From the NCBI GenBank assembly GCA_965659685.1, contig CBFHXB010000001.1, positions 124,001-188,000 of the forward strand: a stretch of DNA of 64,000 nucleotides, written 5' to 3'. The notes beneath the pieces are model-generated. The model saw nothing but the letters and a program-made list of their open reading frames with translations. It made no database searches and was not told the origin of the DNA. Of the stretch, positions 1 through 7,797 are shown one piece after another (position 1 is the first letter of the stretch; every line of letters begins with the position of its first letter). The DNA comes from MGIIa-L3 sp11892u. Lineage in GTDB: Archaea; Thermoplasmatota; Poseidoniia; Poseidoniales; Poseidoniaceae. A program made the translations under genes and the position numbers.

Positions 1-590
1 GAAATGACCACGCTCACGCCCCGCTGAGCCAGCCGCGTCAGGACGCGGGTCAGGCTGCGTGCTGCCGCGGGGTCCAGCCCGTTATAGGGCTCATCCAGAA
101 GCAGCACGTCCGGGCTACCGAGCATCGCCGAAGCCAAAGTCAGGCGCTGACGCATGCCTTGGCTGAGTGCGTCCAGGGGGAGCATCGTTTGCTCTTGCAG
201 ACCAACAAGCCGAATTGCGCCTTCCACCAAATCAAGCCGCCCACCGTCCATGACCGCCAGTTCTTGGAGCATGGCGAGGGGCGTCCGTGTGCCTTGCCAG
301 CGCACCTGTTCAGGCATGTGTCCAATCATCTTGCGCAAGGCATGCGCGGGCTGTGGTGTACCTTTCCGGTCCAACACCCGGCCATCTTGCACCGTGAGGA
401 TGCCGGCCATGACCTTGAGCAGGGTCGATTTTCCTGCCCCATTCCGTCCCACCAGGCCGATGAGTTCGCCTTCACCAAGGCTGAGGTCGATCGCATGGAT
501 CCCGGGGCCGAACCTCCGGCGAAAGCGTCGATGGGGGTCGGGGACGAGGTGACGAAAGGTGACGCCTTCGAGTTGAAGCGTCACCTGCAT
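1..590 (-). CDS. ABC transporter ATP-binding protein (3' end outside window)
   Basis: This is the nucleotide-binding subunit of an ABC transporter; it couples ATP hydrolysis to a membrane partner at the cytoplasmic face. The reverse-strand translation from the ATG at 590 shows a Walker A (GRNGAGKST), the ABC signature LSQGMRQRL and a Walker B VLLLDEP followed by NGLDPAAA. The coding region runs off the left edge after about 196 residues, so the switch-histidine region is only just reached. The order and the MPEQVRWQGTRTP Q-loop region resemble export-type (CcmA/NatA-like) ATPases. The gene diverges from a membrane protein at 662. A permease partner may lie beyond the window edge. The substrate cannot be inferred. 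Confidence 0.9.
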   Translation of the reverse strand, partial: MQVTLQLEGVTFRHLVPDPHRRFRRRFGPGIHAIDLSLGEGELIGLVGRNGAGKSTLLKVMAGILTVQDGRVLDRKGTPQPAHALRKMIGHMPEQVRWQGTRTPLAMLQELAVMDGGRLDLVEGAIRLVGLQEQTMLPLDALSQGMRQRLTLASAMLGSPDVLLLDEPYNGLDPAAARSLTRVLTRLAQRGVSVVI

Positions 591-661
591 GGACCGTCCT
601 CATGCGAGCCATGAAGGCCGCAGGCTTGAACGTTGGTGGGGCGCACCAGACGTCGAAGGTC

Positions 662-1585
662 ATGTTGGATTGGCTCCCTATGCTCGTGATGCTGGCCTGT
701 GTGGTTGGCGTCGACCTCTTGGTCGCATGGCGCACAGCGGCCAAGGATTCAGAGGCTGCATCAGGGGTCTTTTGGCGCTTCGAGGGCGATCGCCGTGTGC
801 GATCCCTTTTGCTCTTAGGGCTTATTGTGGCGTGGTGGGTGCTGCCAGGGGGCTGGTTGTTGGTCGGTGCAGGGTGCTTTCTCCTCTCTTGGCTGAGCCC
901 TGCAGGCCGCGCCGCGTGGACGGATGAACGCCTCCCACGTTGGGGGATGGTGGCATCGGTCTTGCTCGGTTTCCTCCTTGTCGGCTTTCTCCCTCCACCG
1001 GCACCAACGACGGTGGCTTCCTTTGGTGAGCCAATCGAAGCCATGGAGGATCAAGGCTTGCCTTGGCCCCACCTCGTCGAACGCCATCATCTGTTGACGG
1101 GTGACCGTGACGGGGTTGACGTCGCGGTGGTGACCGTTTCGAGCATGCGCATACCGTGGCAGGGAGCAGACGCAGGCATGTCGGGTGGTGTTCTTGTCCT
1201 CGGCGACATAATCAACATGGCCGAGCGGGAAATGCGGGATGCCGTGCTGTTGTTGACGGAATCCGCGCCCCTTCCAGTTCCCGTGGACGGGGACACCCTC
1301 GGCCTCAAGCCTGTCGCGGGGGAAGCGTCGACCAACGCTTACCGGTTGGACGGCGAATTGACGAAATTGGCCTTCCGTCGTTGGGACGTGACCTCGGATT
1401 TGACGACGAGCGGTGATGGGGTGAATATCGGCGAAGTGGTGCTCATCGCCGCACCAGCGAGCAGTGCTGGCTGCTTGGAATTGCTCACCGTCGTGCGGCC
1501 AGTCGGTCACCCGGCGTTGGCCTCCGATCCGATGGCTGAAGCGGAAGTGGAAGCGTGGTGGGCGGCGAAAGTGGCCAAAGTTTAG
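662..1585 (+). CDS. Hypothetical membrane-anchored protein
   Basis: I do not recognise this family. The N-terminus holds three hydrophobic segments (MLDWLPMLVMLACVVGVDLL, a leucine-rich helix near RSLLLLGLIVAWWVLPGGW, and WGMVASVLLGFLLVGFL). A soluble domain of roughly 190 residues without obvious catalytic motifs follows, so the likely topology is a membrane anchor with an external domain. In-frame ATGs at 602 and 611 would add up to 20 polar residues. I chose 662 because it sits directly before the first hydrophobic helix, but no start has a convincing ribosome binding site. It diverges from the ABC ATPase, which may or may not be functionally linked. Confidence 0.6.
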   Translation: MLDWLPMLVMLACVVGVDLLVAWRTAAKDSEAASGVFWRFEGDRRVRSLLLLGLIVAWWVLPGGWLLVGAGCFLLSWLSPAGRAAWTDERLPRWGMVASVLLGFLLVGFLPPPAPTTVASFGEPIEAMEDQGLPWPHLVERHHLLTGDRDGVDVAVVTVSSMRIPWQGADAGMSGGVLVLGDIINMAEREMRDAVLLLTESAPLPVPVDGDTLGLKPVAGEASTNAYRLDGELTKLAFRRWDVTSDLTTSGDGVNIGEVVLIAAPASSAGCLELLTVVRPVGHPALASDPMAEAEVEAWWAAKVAKV

Positions 1586-1596
1586 GGCGAACGAAA

Positions 1597-1606
1597 CTTC
1601 ATATGC
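1597..1606 (+). promoter_or_regulatory. Putative TATA box of the phn-type operon
   Basis: The AT-rich string CTTCATATGC lies 40-49 nt before the phnD-like ATG. Transcription starting about 25 nt downstream would begin inside the palindrome at 1622-1641. Position and composition fit an archaeal TBP site; this is inferred from sequence alone. Confidence 0.4.
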
Positions 1607-1621
1607 AACCGACTTTTCGGG

Positions 1622-1641
1622 TGACCTAAATTAGTAGGTCA
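1622..1641. promoter_or_regulatory. Perfect inverted repeat, candidate operator of the phn-type operon
   Basis: TGACCTA and TAGGTCA form an exact 7-bp inverted repeat around a 6-nt AT-rich spacer, ending 4 nt before the start codon of the substrate-binding protein. It would overlap the transcription start predicted from the TATA-like box upstream. Size and symmetry are those of a dimeric winged-helix repressor site. The regulator is unknown. Confidence 0.5.
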
Positions 1642-1645
1642 TCGA

Positions 1646-2719
1646 ATGAAGTTCAAACGGCCAAAAACGAAAGCACCGACACTCAAAGCGGCTTTTTTGT
1701 TTGGCCTTCTCCTGCTCATGCCATTGGCCGGATGCCTTGGAACGGACGAAGGCACCGACGACGAGCGAGACACCTTGGTGATCGCCTACGAGGTTCGCGA
1801 CGACTATGCGACCTTCGACGAGAACCCTCAAGCGCTTGCAGAGTACCTCTCCGAGGTGCTTGACATGGACGTCGAGCTCTACAACACCCAATCCGAGGGT
1901 GCGATGCTGGAAGCGCTTCGCTTTGGCAACGCGGACATCGCCATCCTCGACGGTGGAGCCGCCTGGGTCGGCTGGCAACAGTACGACTTGGAGGTCCTTG
2001 CCGTGGACCAAAAATCGGACGGCCGCACCTATTACAACGCCCATGCTTGGGTGCTCTCAGACAGCGAAATGGCCCAAGCCGCGCTCGACGACGACCCCTC
2101 CACAGATCCATTCGCCCTGCTCGAAGGCAAGACGTCATGCCACACGGGTTGGCTCAAGTCGGCCGGCATGCTCCTTCCCATGGGCTACCTCATCGGACAA
2201 GGGCATGCGAACGTCGTCGGGAATCCAAACGACGTCGAATCGCTTCGTAACACGATTTACGGATTCTTCAATGAAAATGCGTCCATCCCTGATTCCGGTA
2301 CGCCCTACTACGGGTACGCCGGGGCCGTCAAGTGCCTCTCAGAAGGCGTCGGTGACGTGGCCTTTGCCAAAGACAGCACCGTGGACGGCTACTGCGCCAA
2401 CACCAATGCCACGGAAAACGAGGCATGGTGCCTTGACCGTGAACGCTACGTGCCGCTGCCAAGTTTTGGACAAGCTCCCAGCCATCCGGTGATGTACAAC
2501 CCCGATTCCATGGATGAAAGCAAGGCTTCTGCGGTCCGTGCTGCCTTGTTCGGCATGGCCGACGACCCTGCAGCGGGCGGCGTGCTTGAGCATGTGCTCA
2601 ACACTCCCGGTCTTGTTTCTGCCACGTCCGAGGGGCATCTTGGCAGCTATTCTGACGCCATCAGCAACATTCCGGGGATTGCCGCATACTACGACGAGAA
2701 GTACGACATCGAGGGCTGA
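1646..2719 (+). CDS. phnD: Phosphonate/phosphate-type ABC transporter substrate-binding lipoprotein
   Basis: This is the extracellular binding protein of a PhnCDE-family importer for phosphonate, phosphite or phosphate. The 357-residue product begins with basic residues, a hydrophobic stretch and a lipobox LAGC placing the lipid-anchored cysteine at residue 30. An acidic linker and a PhnD-like type 2 periplasmic-binding fold follow, with the family's pattern of ADIAILDGGAAWVGW and a late DVAFAKDSTVDGYC segment. It is followed by the ATPase (2803) and permease (3468), which supports the assignment. The exact ligand cannot be told from sequence. A palindrome directly upstream suggests repressor control. 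Confidence 0.85.
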   Translation: MKFKRPKTKAPTLKAAFLFGLLLLMPLAGCLGTDEGTDDERDTLVIAYEVRDDYATFDENPQALAEYLSEVLDMDVELYNTQSEGAMLEALRFGNADIAILDGGAAWVGWQQYDLEVLAVDQKSDGRTYYNAHAWVLSDSEMAQAALDDDPSTDPFALLEGKTSCHTGWLKSAGMLLPMGYLIGQGHANVVGNPNDVESLRNTIYGFFNENASIPDSGTPYYGYAGAVKCLSEGVGDVAFAKDSTVDGYCANTNATENEAWCLDRERYVPLPSFGQAPSHPVMYNPDSMDESKASAVRAALFGMADDPAAGGVLEHVLNTPGLVSATSEGHLGSYSDAISNIPGIAAYYDEKYDIEG

Positions 2720-2802
2720 GGTTGTCGCTCAATCCCGCCTGACCCCCGGTTGTACGAGTGCAGCACACGAAAGACTCAGAAGGCTCACGAGGTGGGAAAG
2801 GC

Positions 2803-3471
2803 ATGGCCAACGGACTCCTTCAGGTGAAGGGTCTCTCGGTCGGGTTTTCCAAAAGCGAACCGCTGATTCAAGGGATTGACCTCACGGTGCGCCCAGGGGA
2901 AATCATCGCCATTACGGGGCCTTCAGGCATCGGGAAGACCACGCTCCTGCGGACGATGGCCGGTTTGCTTCCGCCCCTCGAAGGTCACGTCGTGCACGGT
3001 GAGGGACACAGCACCCCTCCTCGGGGGTCTTTGGGATACATTCCTCAACGCCTTGGATTGGTCCGCCACGCCAGCGTGCGGCACAACGTGGTTCTGGGGG
3101 CCTTGACGGGCACCTCGTCCCGGTTCTGGCCCTTCTCTGCTGAAGCACGCGAACGATCCAGAGAGGCCATCGCACAACTCGGGCTTGAAGGGAAACTCCA
3201 CGCGCCGATTCGCAAGTTGTCCGGCGGACAACAGCGGCGTGTCGCGACGGCCAGAGCATTGGCTCAAAGGCCCAGGGTTTTGCTCGCAGACGAATTCCTC
3301 GGTGAGCTGGACCCGGAGACGATGGAGAGCGTCCGTTCGGCGGTCATGGATTACGTCACATCACAGCAATCGTCCATGCTCATGGTCGAGCATGACATCG
3401 AACGTGCCCGGTCGATGGCCGACCGCCTCCTTCACGTCGAAGACGGTCGGTTGTTGGAGGTGGAGGCATGA
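2803..3471 (+). CDS. phnC: Phosphonate/phosphate-type ABC transporter ATP-binding protein
   Basis: This is the cytoplasmic ATPase of the importer. It carries Walker A GPSGIGKTT, a Q-loop (GYIPQRLGL), signature LSGGQQRRVATARAL, Walker B RVLLADEF and a switch histidine in MLMVEHDIERA. About 222 residues from the ATG at 2803 matches family size; GGTGGGAAAG just upstream is the likely ribosome binding region. A GTG at 2758 is an alternative start but adds an atypical N-terminus. The stop overlaps the permease start by 4 nt (ATGA), indicating translational coupling. The ordinary ABC aspartate-glutamate pair of Walker B appears as DE, so the enzyme should be active. Confidence 0.88.
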   Translation: MANGLLQVKGLSVGFSKSEPLIQGIDLTVRPGEIIAITGPSGIGKTTLLRTMAGLLPPLEGHVVHGEGHSTPPRGSLGYIPQRLGLVRHASVRHNVVLGALTGTSSRFWPFSAEARERSREAIAQLGLEGKLHAPIRKLSGGQQRRVATARALAQRPRVLLADEFLGELDPETMESVRSAVMDYVTSQQSSMLMVEHDIERARSMADRLLHVEDGRLLEVEA

Positions 3472-4397
3472 GCAAGCCGCTTCCTCCGTCCCTGCTTCAC
3501 GAGGTATGGTTCCGGGTGCGGTGGCCGCTTGTGTTTGCTGTCTTGCTCGGGGCCGCCTTGCTGGTTGCAAACGGCATGATTGAGGATTGGGGAAGGCTCA
3601 GCAACGGGTTCTCCAACCTGTTTGTGTTCGTGAACGAGTCCTTGTGGCCGCCCGATTGGAGCGTCATGCAACCTCAAGCCTATCCGGCATGCGAACGTGG
3701 ACCGGGCCTCGAATTCACCTGTTCCACGGCATGGCTTGGCATGATTGAGACGCTCAAGATTGCCTTTGTTGCAACCGTGTTGGGGTGCTTGCTCTCCTTG
3801 CCAATGGCCTTGTTCGCGGCTCGAAACCTCAACCCAACATGGTTGACCTTTTTCTCTCGAGCCGTCCTTGCAGCCTGCCGAAGTTTGCCCAGCATCGTGT
3901 GGGCCATCTTCTTCGTCATCCTCATCGGTTTGGGTCCCTTTGCTGGCATCCTTGCCATGACGGTGTACACCGTTGGGTACCTTGGCAAACTCCAGTACGA
4001 AGCCATCGAAGGGCTGGAACGGGAACCGCTCGATGCTTCCCGAGCGATGGGCCACGGGTGGCTTGAGCGAAACCTTGGCGTCGTGCTTCCTGAAGCCGCC
4101 AACGGATTGATTTCTCAGGCCATTTTCATGTTCGAGTACAACGTCAGGCACGGCACGGTGATCGGCATCGTCGGGGCAGGTGGCATCGGCTACTACATCA
4201 ACCTCTATCTGCGCTTTTTGCAGTACGACAAGGTCATGGCATACCTGATCATCATCTTTGTCGTCGTGTTGGTGCTGGACCAAATCTCGATCCTTGCCCG
4301 TTCGTTGTTCACCGATGAGCCACGAAAGAAAAGAGCGTCTTGGTGGTCCGTGTTGGTTCCGGCTGGCCTGCTGGCCAGCAGCGATGCCGAGAAATGA
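3468..4397 (+). CDS. phnE: Phosphonate/phosphate-type ABC transporter permease
   Basis: This is the membrane channel subunit of the importer. Its 309 residues hold about six hydrophobic helices, and a cytoplasmic coupling (EAA) loop is visible as EPLDASRAMGHGWLERNLG followed by VVLPEAANG. An extracytoplasmic loop with two cysteines (YPACERG and FTCSTAW) sits between helices 1 and 2. The start overlaps the ATPase stop. The stop codon abuts that of the convergent 78-aa gene (TGA then TCA at 4395-4400) with no spacer. The call rests on the permease motif and operon context; the substrate class is inferred from the binding protein. Confidence 0.87.
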   Translation: MSKPLPPSLLHEVWFRVRWPLVFAVLLGAALLVANGMIEDWGRLSNGFSNLFVFVNESLWPPDWSVMQPQAYPACERGPGLEFTCSTAWLGMIETLKIAFVATVLGCLLSLPMALFAARNLNPTWLTFFSRAVLAACRSLPSIVWAIFFVILIGLGPFAGILAMTVYTVGYLGKLQYEAIEGLEREPLDASRAMGHGWLERNLGVVLPEAANGLISQAIFMFEYNVRHGTVIGIVGAGGIGYYINLYLRFLQYDKVMAYLIIIFVVVLVLDQISILARSLFTDEPRKKRASWWSVLVPAGLLASSDAEK

Positions 4398-4610
4398 TCA
4401 CTCAGCAGCGATGTGCATGGCGCCGTCGCTGTAGGACACTTGGATGCGCTGGGGAAGTTTCCGCGTCAAGTTGGCCACGGCCTCGAGGATGGCTTCTTCC
4501 TCGACCTTGAACGCCTTGGCAGCTTTCTTGGTGCTCCATGCCACCGTTTCGAAATCGCTCTCAACGAGCCACGCGTGCAGGCGCTCCTCAAGTTCGGTCA
4601 GGTCGGCCAT
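4398..4610 (-). CDS. Small conserved-looking hypothetical protein (70 aa)
   Basis: The product is short, soluble and helical, beginning MADLTELEERLHAWL and ending with a strand-rich QRIQVSYSDGAMHIAA. The middle (KKAAKAFKVEEEAILEAVANLTRKLP) looks like a compact helix-turn-helix or winged-helix core, but this is a visual impression. I chose the ATG at 4610, preceded by AGAGGAC; a GTG at 4634 would add eight residues and sits just past the gpsA stop (4650). It lies immediately downstream of gpsA on the same strand and is probably co-transcribed. Confidence 0.6.
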   Translation of the reverse strand: MADLTELEERLHAWLVESDFETVAWSTKKAAKAFKVEEEAILEAVANLTRKLPQRIQVSYSDGAMHIAAE

Positions 4611-4649
4611 GTCCTCTGGACAAGGCCGGGGCACATGAGGGATTCGCCC

Positions 4650-5645
4650 TCAGAGGCTGACCATGCGGCGGCAGCATTCCTCTGGGGAAATTGCTCCGTC
4701 GAGCAGATCGTTGATGGCGGCCACGAAGGGGAGGTCCATGCCCATGTCTTCGGAACGTTGCTTGAACATTCGTGCGGCACGGACGCCTTCTGCCACCATG
4801 TGCATCTCCTTTAGGGCCTCCTCCAAGGAGCGTCCTTTGCCCAACTTTTCGCCCATCGTGCGGTTCCTTCCGTGGGGCGAAGTTGCCGTCACGTAGAGGT
4901 CGCCCAAGCCCGCGGGGCCAAAGGCCACGTCTGCACGTGCGCCCAGTTGGGGCAAGACGAGGCAACCTTCCTTGAAGCCGGCCGAGAAAATCGCGGCCTT
5001 CAGGTTGTCACCCCCGATGGTCCCGACTTGCTTGAGTCCATCCACGAGGCCGCAGGCCAACGCGACGACGTTCTTGAACGCGCCCCAAAGTTCCGCTCCC
5101 GCCGGATCTCCCGCTGGGTGAAGCACGAAGGTCGGTGTGCTGAGGGTTTGTGCCAAGCGGGTGGCGACCGCCAAGTCTGAGCTCGCGACCAGCGCGGTGG
5201 TCATGACGCCGTCTGCGGCTTCGGGCGCGATGGTCGGGCCGGTGAGCACGGCGAGCGCGTTCCGCATCTCATGCGCTTCGAGCATCGCTTCGATGGCTTC
5301 GGAAATGAGGCGTTTCCCGGGTGCAAGGCCCTTTGCGAGGTCCAACAAGACGTGTCCTGGACGCAGGTGAGGCAGCAAGGATTCGAACACCCCAAGGATG
5401 TGAGCAGAGGGCACGGCCAACACGACGATTTCTGCGTCGTCGATGGCGTCCTCGATGCGCATGGTCACCTCGAGGCCCTTGAGCGAGCGCTCAGGGAGGT
5501 ACTTGTCGTTGACATCGCGGTTCATGATGGAGGCGTACACCTCTTCTTCGATGGTCCAGCCGTTGACGGTATGACCGTCTTCCAGCCAGATTCGGGCGAT
5601 GGCCGTCCCCCAGTTCCCAAGTCCTAGGACCGCGATACGTGCCAT
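4650..5645 (-). CDS. gpsA: Glycerol-3-phosphate dehydrogenase [NAD(P)+]
   Basis: It reduces dihydroxyacetone phosphate to sn-glycerol 3-phosphate in the cytoplasm. The 331-residue translation starts MARIAVLGLGNWGTAIARIW, the GxGxWGTA dinucleotide-binding motif. It continues with VLAVPSAH and the catalytic-lysine segment LWGAFKNVVALACGLVDG, ending in the usual helical substrate domain (GLGDLYVTATSPHGRNR). Length is typical of bacterial GpsA. Archaea normally make glycerol-1-phosphate with the unrelated EgsA enzyme, so a GpsA gene in an archaeal context is notable. The ATG lies about 80 nt beyond the stop of the same-strand endonuclease-like gene. Confidence 0.93.
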   Translation of the reverse strand: MARIAVLGLGNWGTAIARIWLEDGHTVNGWTIEEEVYASIMNRDVNDKYLPERSLKGLEVTMRIEDAIDDAEIVVLAVPSAHILGVFESLLPHLRPGHVLLDLAKGLAPGKRLISEAIEAMLEAHEMRNALAVLTGPTIAPEAADGVMTTALVASSDLAVATRLAQTLSTPTFVLHPAGDPAGAELWGAFKNVVALACGLVDGLKQVGTIGGDNLKAAIFSAGFKEGCLVLPQLGARADVAFGPAGLGDLYVTATSPHGRNRTMGEKLGKGRSLEEALKEMHMVAEGVRAARMFKQRSEDMGMDLPFVAAINDLLDGAISPEECCRRMVSL

Positions 5646-5725
5646 GGTGACCGGTTGAACGGGGTCCGTTGGCGTCTTAAGCGGAACCCTCGAAATCGAA
5701 ACCTACAGGCTCGATTGAGGCCTGT

Positions 5726-6934
5726 TCAGAACAGGTCGTCGTCGTCTTCTTCGAAGTCGAAAACGTCGTCGTCGCTCTTCTTGTCGTCTTTCTTGGCTGC
5801 TTTTGCCTTGCCCTTGCCCTTGCCTTTGCCCTTGGCAGGTTTTGCTTCGGGTTCGGCGGCGGGTTCTGGTTCGGCCTTTGCTTCAGGCTCCGGCGTGGGC
5901 TCAGGTGCGGATTCATCTTCTGCGGCTTCGACTTTTTGGCCGGTGCGGAGTGCGGCTTGCTCTGCTTCACGGGCCTTCAGATCCTCGATGCTGGCTCCGG
6001 TCTGGAGGGCAAGGGCTCGTCGGCGGTCTTCGCGGGCCTTTCGCTCGATTTGCTTGTGGCGTGATTTCTCGATGCTCTGGAGCATGTACATTGCGTCGTG
6101 TTCAAGCAGGGGCGAGTCGGAGATGAGGGTGATGTCGAGCCATCCGCCGTCTTCGACGATGAACTCGGCCAAGGGCTCGAAGTTGAGATCGGATTTCTTG
6201 ATCTGCGTGTAAAACTGAGCGTTGCCGCCGCGGTGCTCGACCCCGGAGAAGTGGCAGTAGAATTCCTTGGTGCCGATGGTTTCGCGGACCTGGTCAAACA
6301 GTTCACCGTAGTCTTCGGAGGTTCGCATGCTGCCGTGCCCACGGGCGTGAATGTGGGCCATGTTGAGCACGGGGATGGTGCCCTCGACGTGGTTGACGAC
6401 TTCGAGGACTTCCTCAAGGCTGCCCCACAATTCCTGTCGGCCGGAGGTTTCGATGCCGACTTTTGAGGGGGTTCCGTTCTTGATCCAAGGGAAGACGGGG
6501 AACTCGTCGTCGTTGTCGTGCCAGATGGTTTCCAGCCGATCGACGACGCTGGAGAAGATGTTGGCCACGGTTTCGTTCGTTTCTCGGCCTCGACCGGTCT
6601 CGCCGTAGTGGCCGGTGTGGAGGGTGACGTGGCGAGCGTTGATCGTCCGGGCGGCCTGAAGCGTCGCTTCGATTTTGGCCAGCGAGCGGCCCAATTCCAC
6701 CCGTCCACCCAGAAGTTCGCTGTAGTAAGGGCCGTGGATGTTCATCTCGAACCCGGTCTTTTCGGCGAGCACACCTGCCTGCCAGTATTGGTCGAAGTGC
6801 TGGGGTTGAATCATGCGGACCGTTTGGGCTTCCATGGTCTCGAGTCCGAGGGCAATGATGTCGTCCATGCCCTCGACGATCGTGCGTCCCTTGCACGAGA
6901 GGGGAACGCCTGCGGGTCCGAATTTGACTGGCAT
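5726..6934 (-). CDS. Endonuclease IV-like TIM-barrel protein with charged C-terminal tail
   Basis: The first ~270 residues read as a xylose-isomerase/endonuclease IV-type TIM barrel, with metal-ligand-like segments NIHGPYYSELLGG, VTLHTGHYGE, VGIETSGRQE, LNMAHIHARGHG and FYCHFSGVEHR. Members of this fold cleave at abasic DNA sites or isomerise sugars; DNA repair is the likelier role but not proven. About 130 C-terminal residues are low complexity: an Arg/Lys helix, a Pro-Glu-Ala run, repeated KGKGKGKGK and a terminal acidic Asp/Glu block. The start at 6934 is supported by GGGGGAGCACG directly upstream; an open frame continues to 7234 but reads as non-coding there. It diverges from the riboflavin operon. 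Confidence 0.75.
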   Translation of the reverse strand: MPVKFGPAGVPLSCKGRTIVEGMDDIIALGLETMEAQTVRMIQPQHFDQYWQAGVLAEKTGFEMNIHGPYYSELLGGRVELGRSLAKIEATLQAARTINARHVTLHTGHYGETGRGRETNETVANIFSSVVDRLETIWHDNDDEFPVFPWIKNGTPSKVGIETSGRQELWGSLEEVLEVVNHVEGTIPVLNMAHIHARGHGSMRTSEDYGELFDQVRETIGTKEFYCHFSGVEHRGGNAQFYTQIKKSDLNFEPLAEFIVEDGGWLDITLISDSPLLEHDAMYMLQSIEKSRHKQIERKAREDRRRALALQTGASIEDLKAREAEQAALRTGQKVEAAEDESAPEPTPEPEAKAEPEPAAEPEAKPAKGKGKGKGKAKAAKKDDKKSDDDVFDFEEDDDDLF

Positions 6935-7058
6935 CGTGCTCCCCCCATCGCCGCCGAAATGGTCCCCCATGAAGAACCCTTTCCGGTCAAAGCGTCCCCA
7001 ATTCCGGCAGAAAGGCCCCGATACGACCCTTCTTGAAGGGGAGGCCAAGCCTGCAAAC

Positions 7059-7778
7059 ATGACCACTGGCCTGCAGGCAGCGCTCGACGCATTCGGCCGA
7101 GGCAACCCCGTCTGCGTTTTCGACGCGGAGAACCGCGAGGGCGAGACGGACTTGCTCTTTCCTGCGTTGACCGCCGACCCTGCGGCAATGCGCCGACTCC
7201 GGCAGGAATGCGGCGGACTCCTCTTTCTCGCCATCGGTCATGACGTCGGAGAGGCCTTCGGGTTGCCGTACCTGCAAGACCTCCACGCCGACGCGTCCTT
7301 GATGCAGGAACATCCCGTCCTGCACGCTCTCCGCACCAACGATTTGCAGTACGATGCCCGTTCGGCGTTCACCCTCTCCATCAACCATCGCGACACCTTC
7401 ACCGGCATCACCGATCGCGACAGGGCGCTCACCACACGCCGCTTCGCAGAACTGACGTCACAGGTGCTCGGCGACGGCATTCAGCGAGCCGAAGCCATTG
7501 CGATGCTCGGCAAAGAGTTCCGAACGCCAGGACACATTCCTGTTTGCCGCGAAGCCCAGCATGGCCTCAAGCGAAGGCAAGGGCACACCGAACTCGCCGT
7601 TGGTCTTGCCCGCGCCGCGGGCGCGGTTCCGGTGGTCATCGGGGCGGAGATGCTCGAGCCCGACGGTGACGCGGCCTTGCAGGTGGCGGATGCGGAAGCA
7701 TGGGCGGAGCGTCACCAGATTCCTTTCGTCCACGGGGCAGAGCTCCTCCTTCACCTCGGCCTTGAGCCGAAGGCGTGA
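7059..7778 (+). CDS. ribB: 3,4-dihydroxy-2-butanone-4-phosphate synthase
   Basis: It converts ribulose 5-phosphate to the four-carbon precursor of riboflavin plus formate. The ~239-residue product shows the RibB hallmarks: VCVFDAENREGETDL (acidic catalytic loop), LTADPAAMRRLRQECGG, TLSINHRDTFTGITDRDRALT, and TPGHIPVCREAQHGLKRRQGHTELAVGLARAAG with the conserved arginine/histidine pair. The ATG at 7059 is chosen because homology begins there; the frame stays open upstream to 6813 without meaningful sequence. It leads a four-gene flavin operon (ribB-ribL-ribE-ribH) with 19-nt and overlapping spacings. Confidence 0.93.
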   Translation: MTTGLQAALDAFGRGNPVCVFDAENREGETDLLFPALTADPAAMRRLRQECGGLLFLAIGHDVGEAFGLPYLQDLHADASLMQEHPVLHALRTNDLQYDARSAFTLSINHRDTFTGITDRDRALTTRRFAELTSQVLGDGIQRAEAIAMLGKEFRTPGHIPVCREAQHGLKRRQGHTELAVGLARAAGAVPVVIGAEMLEPDGDAALQVADAEAWAERHQIPFVHGAELLLHLGLEPKA

Positions 7779-7797
7779 AGGGCTCGAGGCAGGAGGC

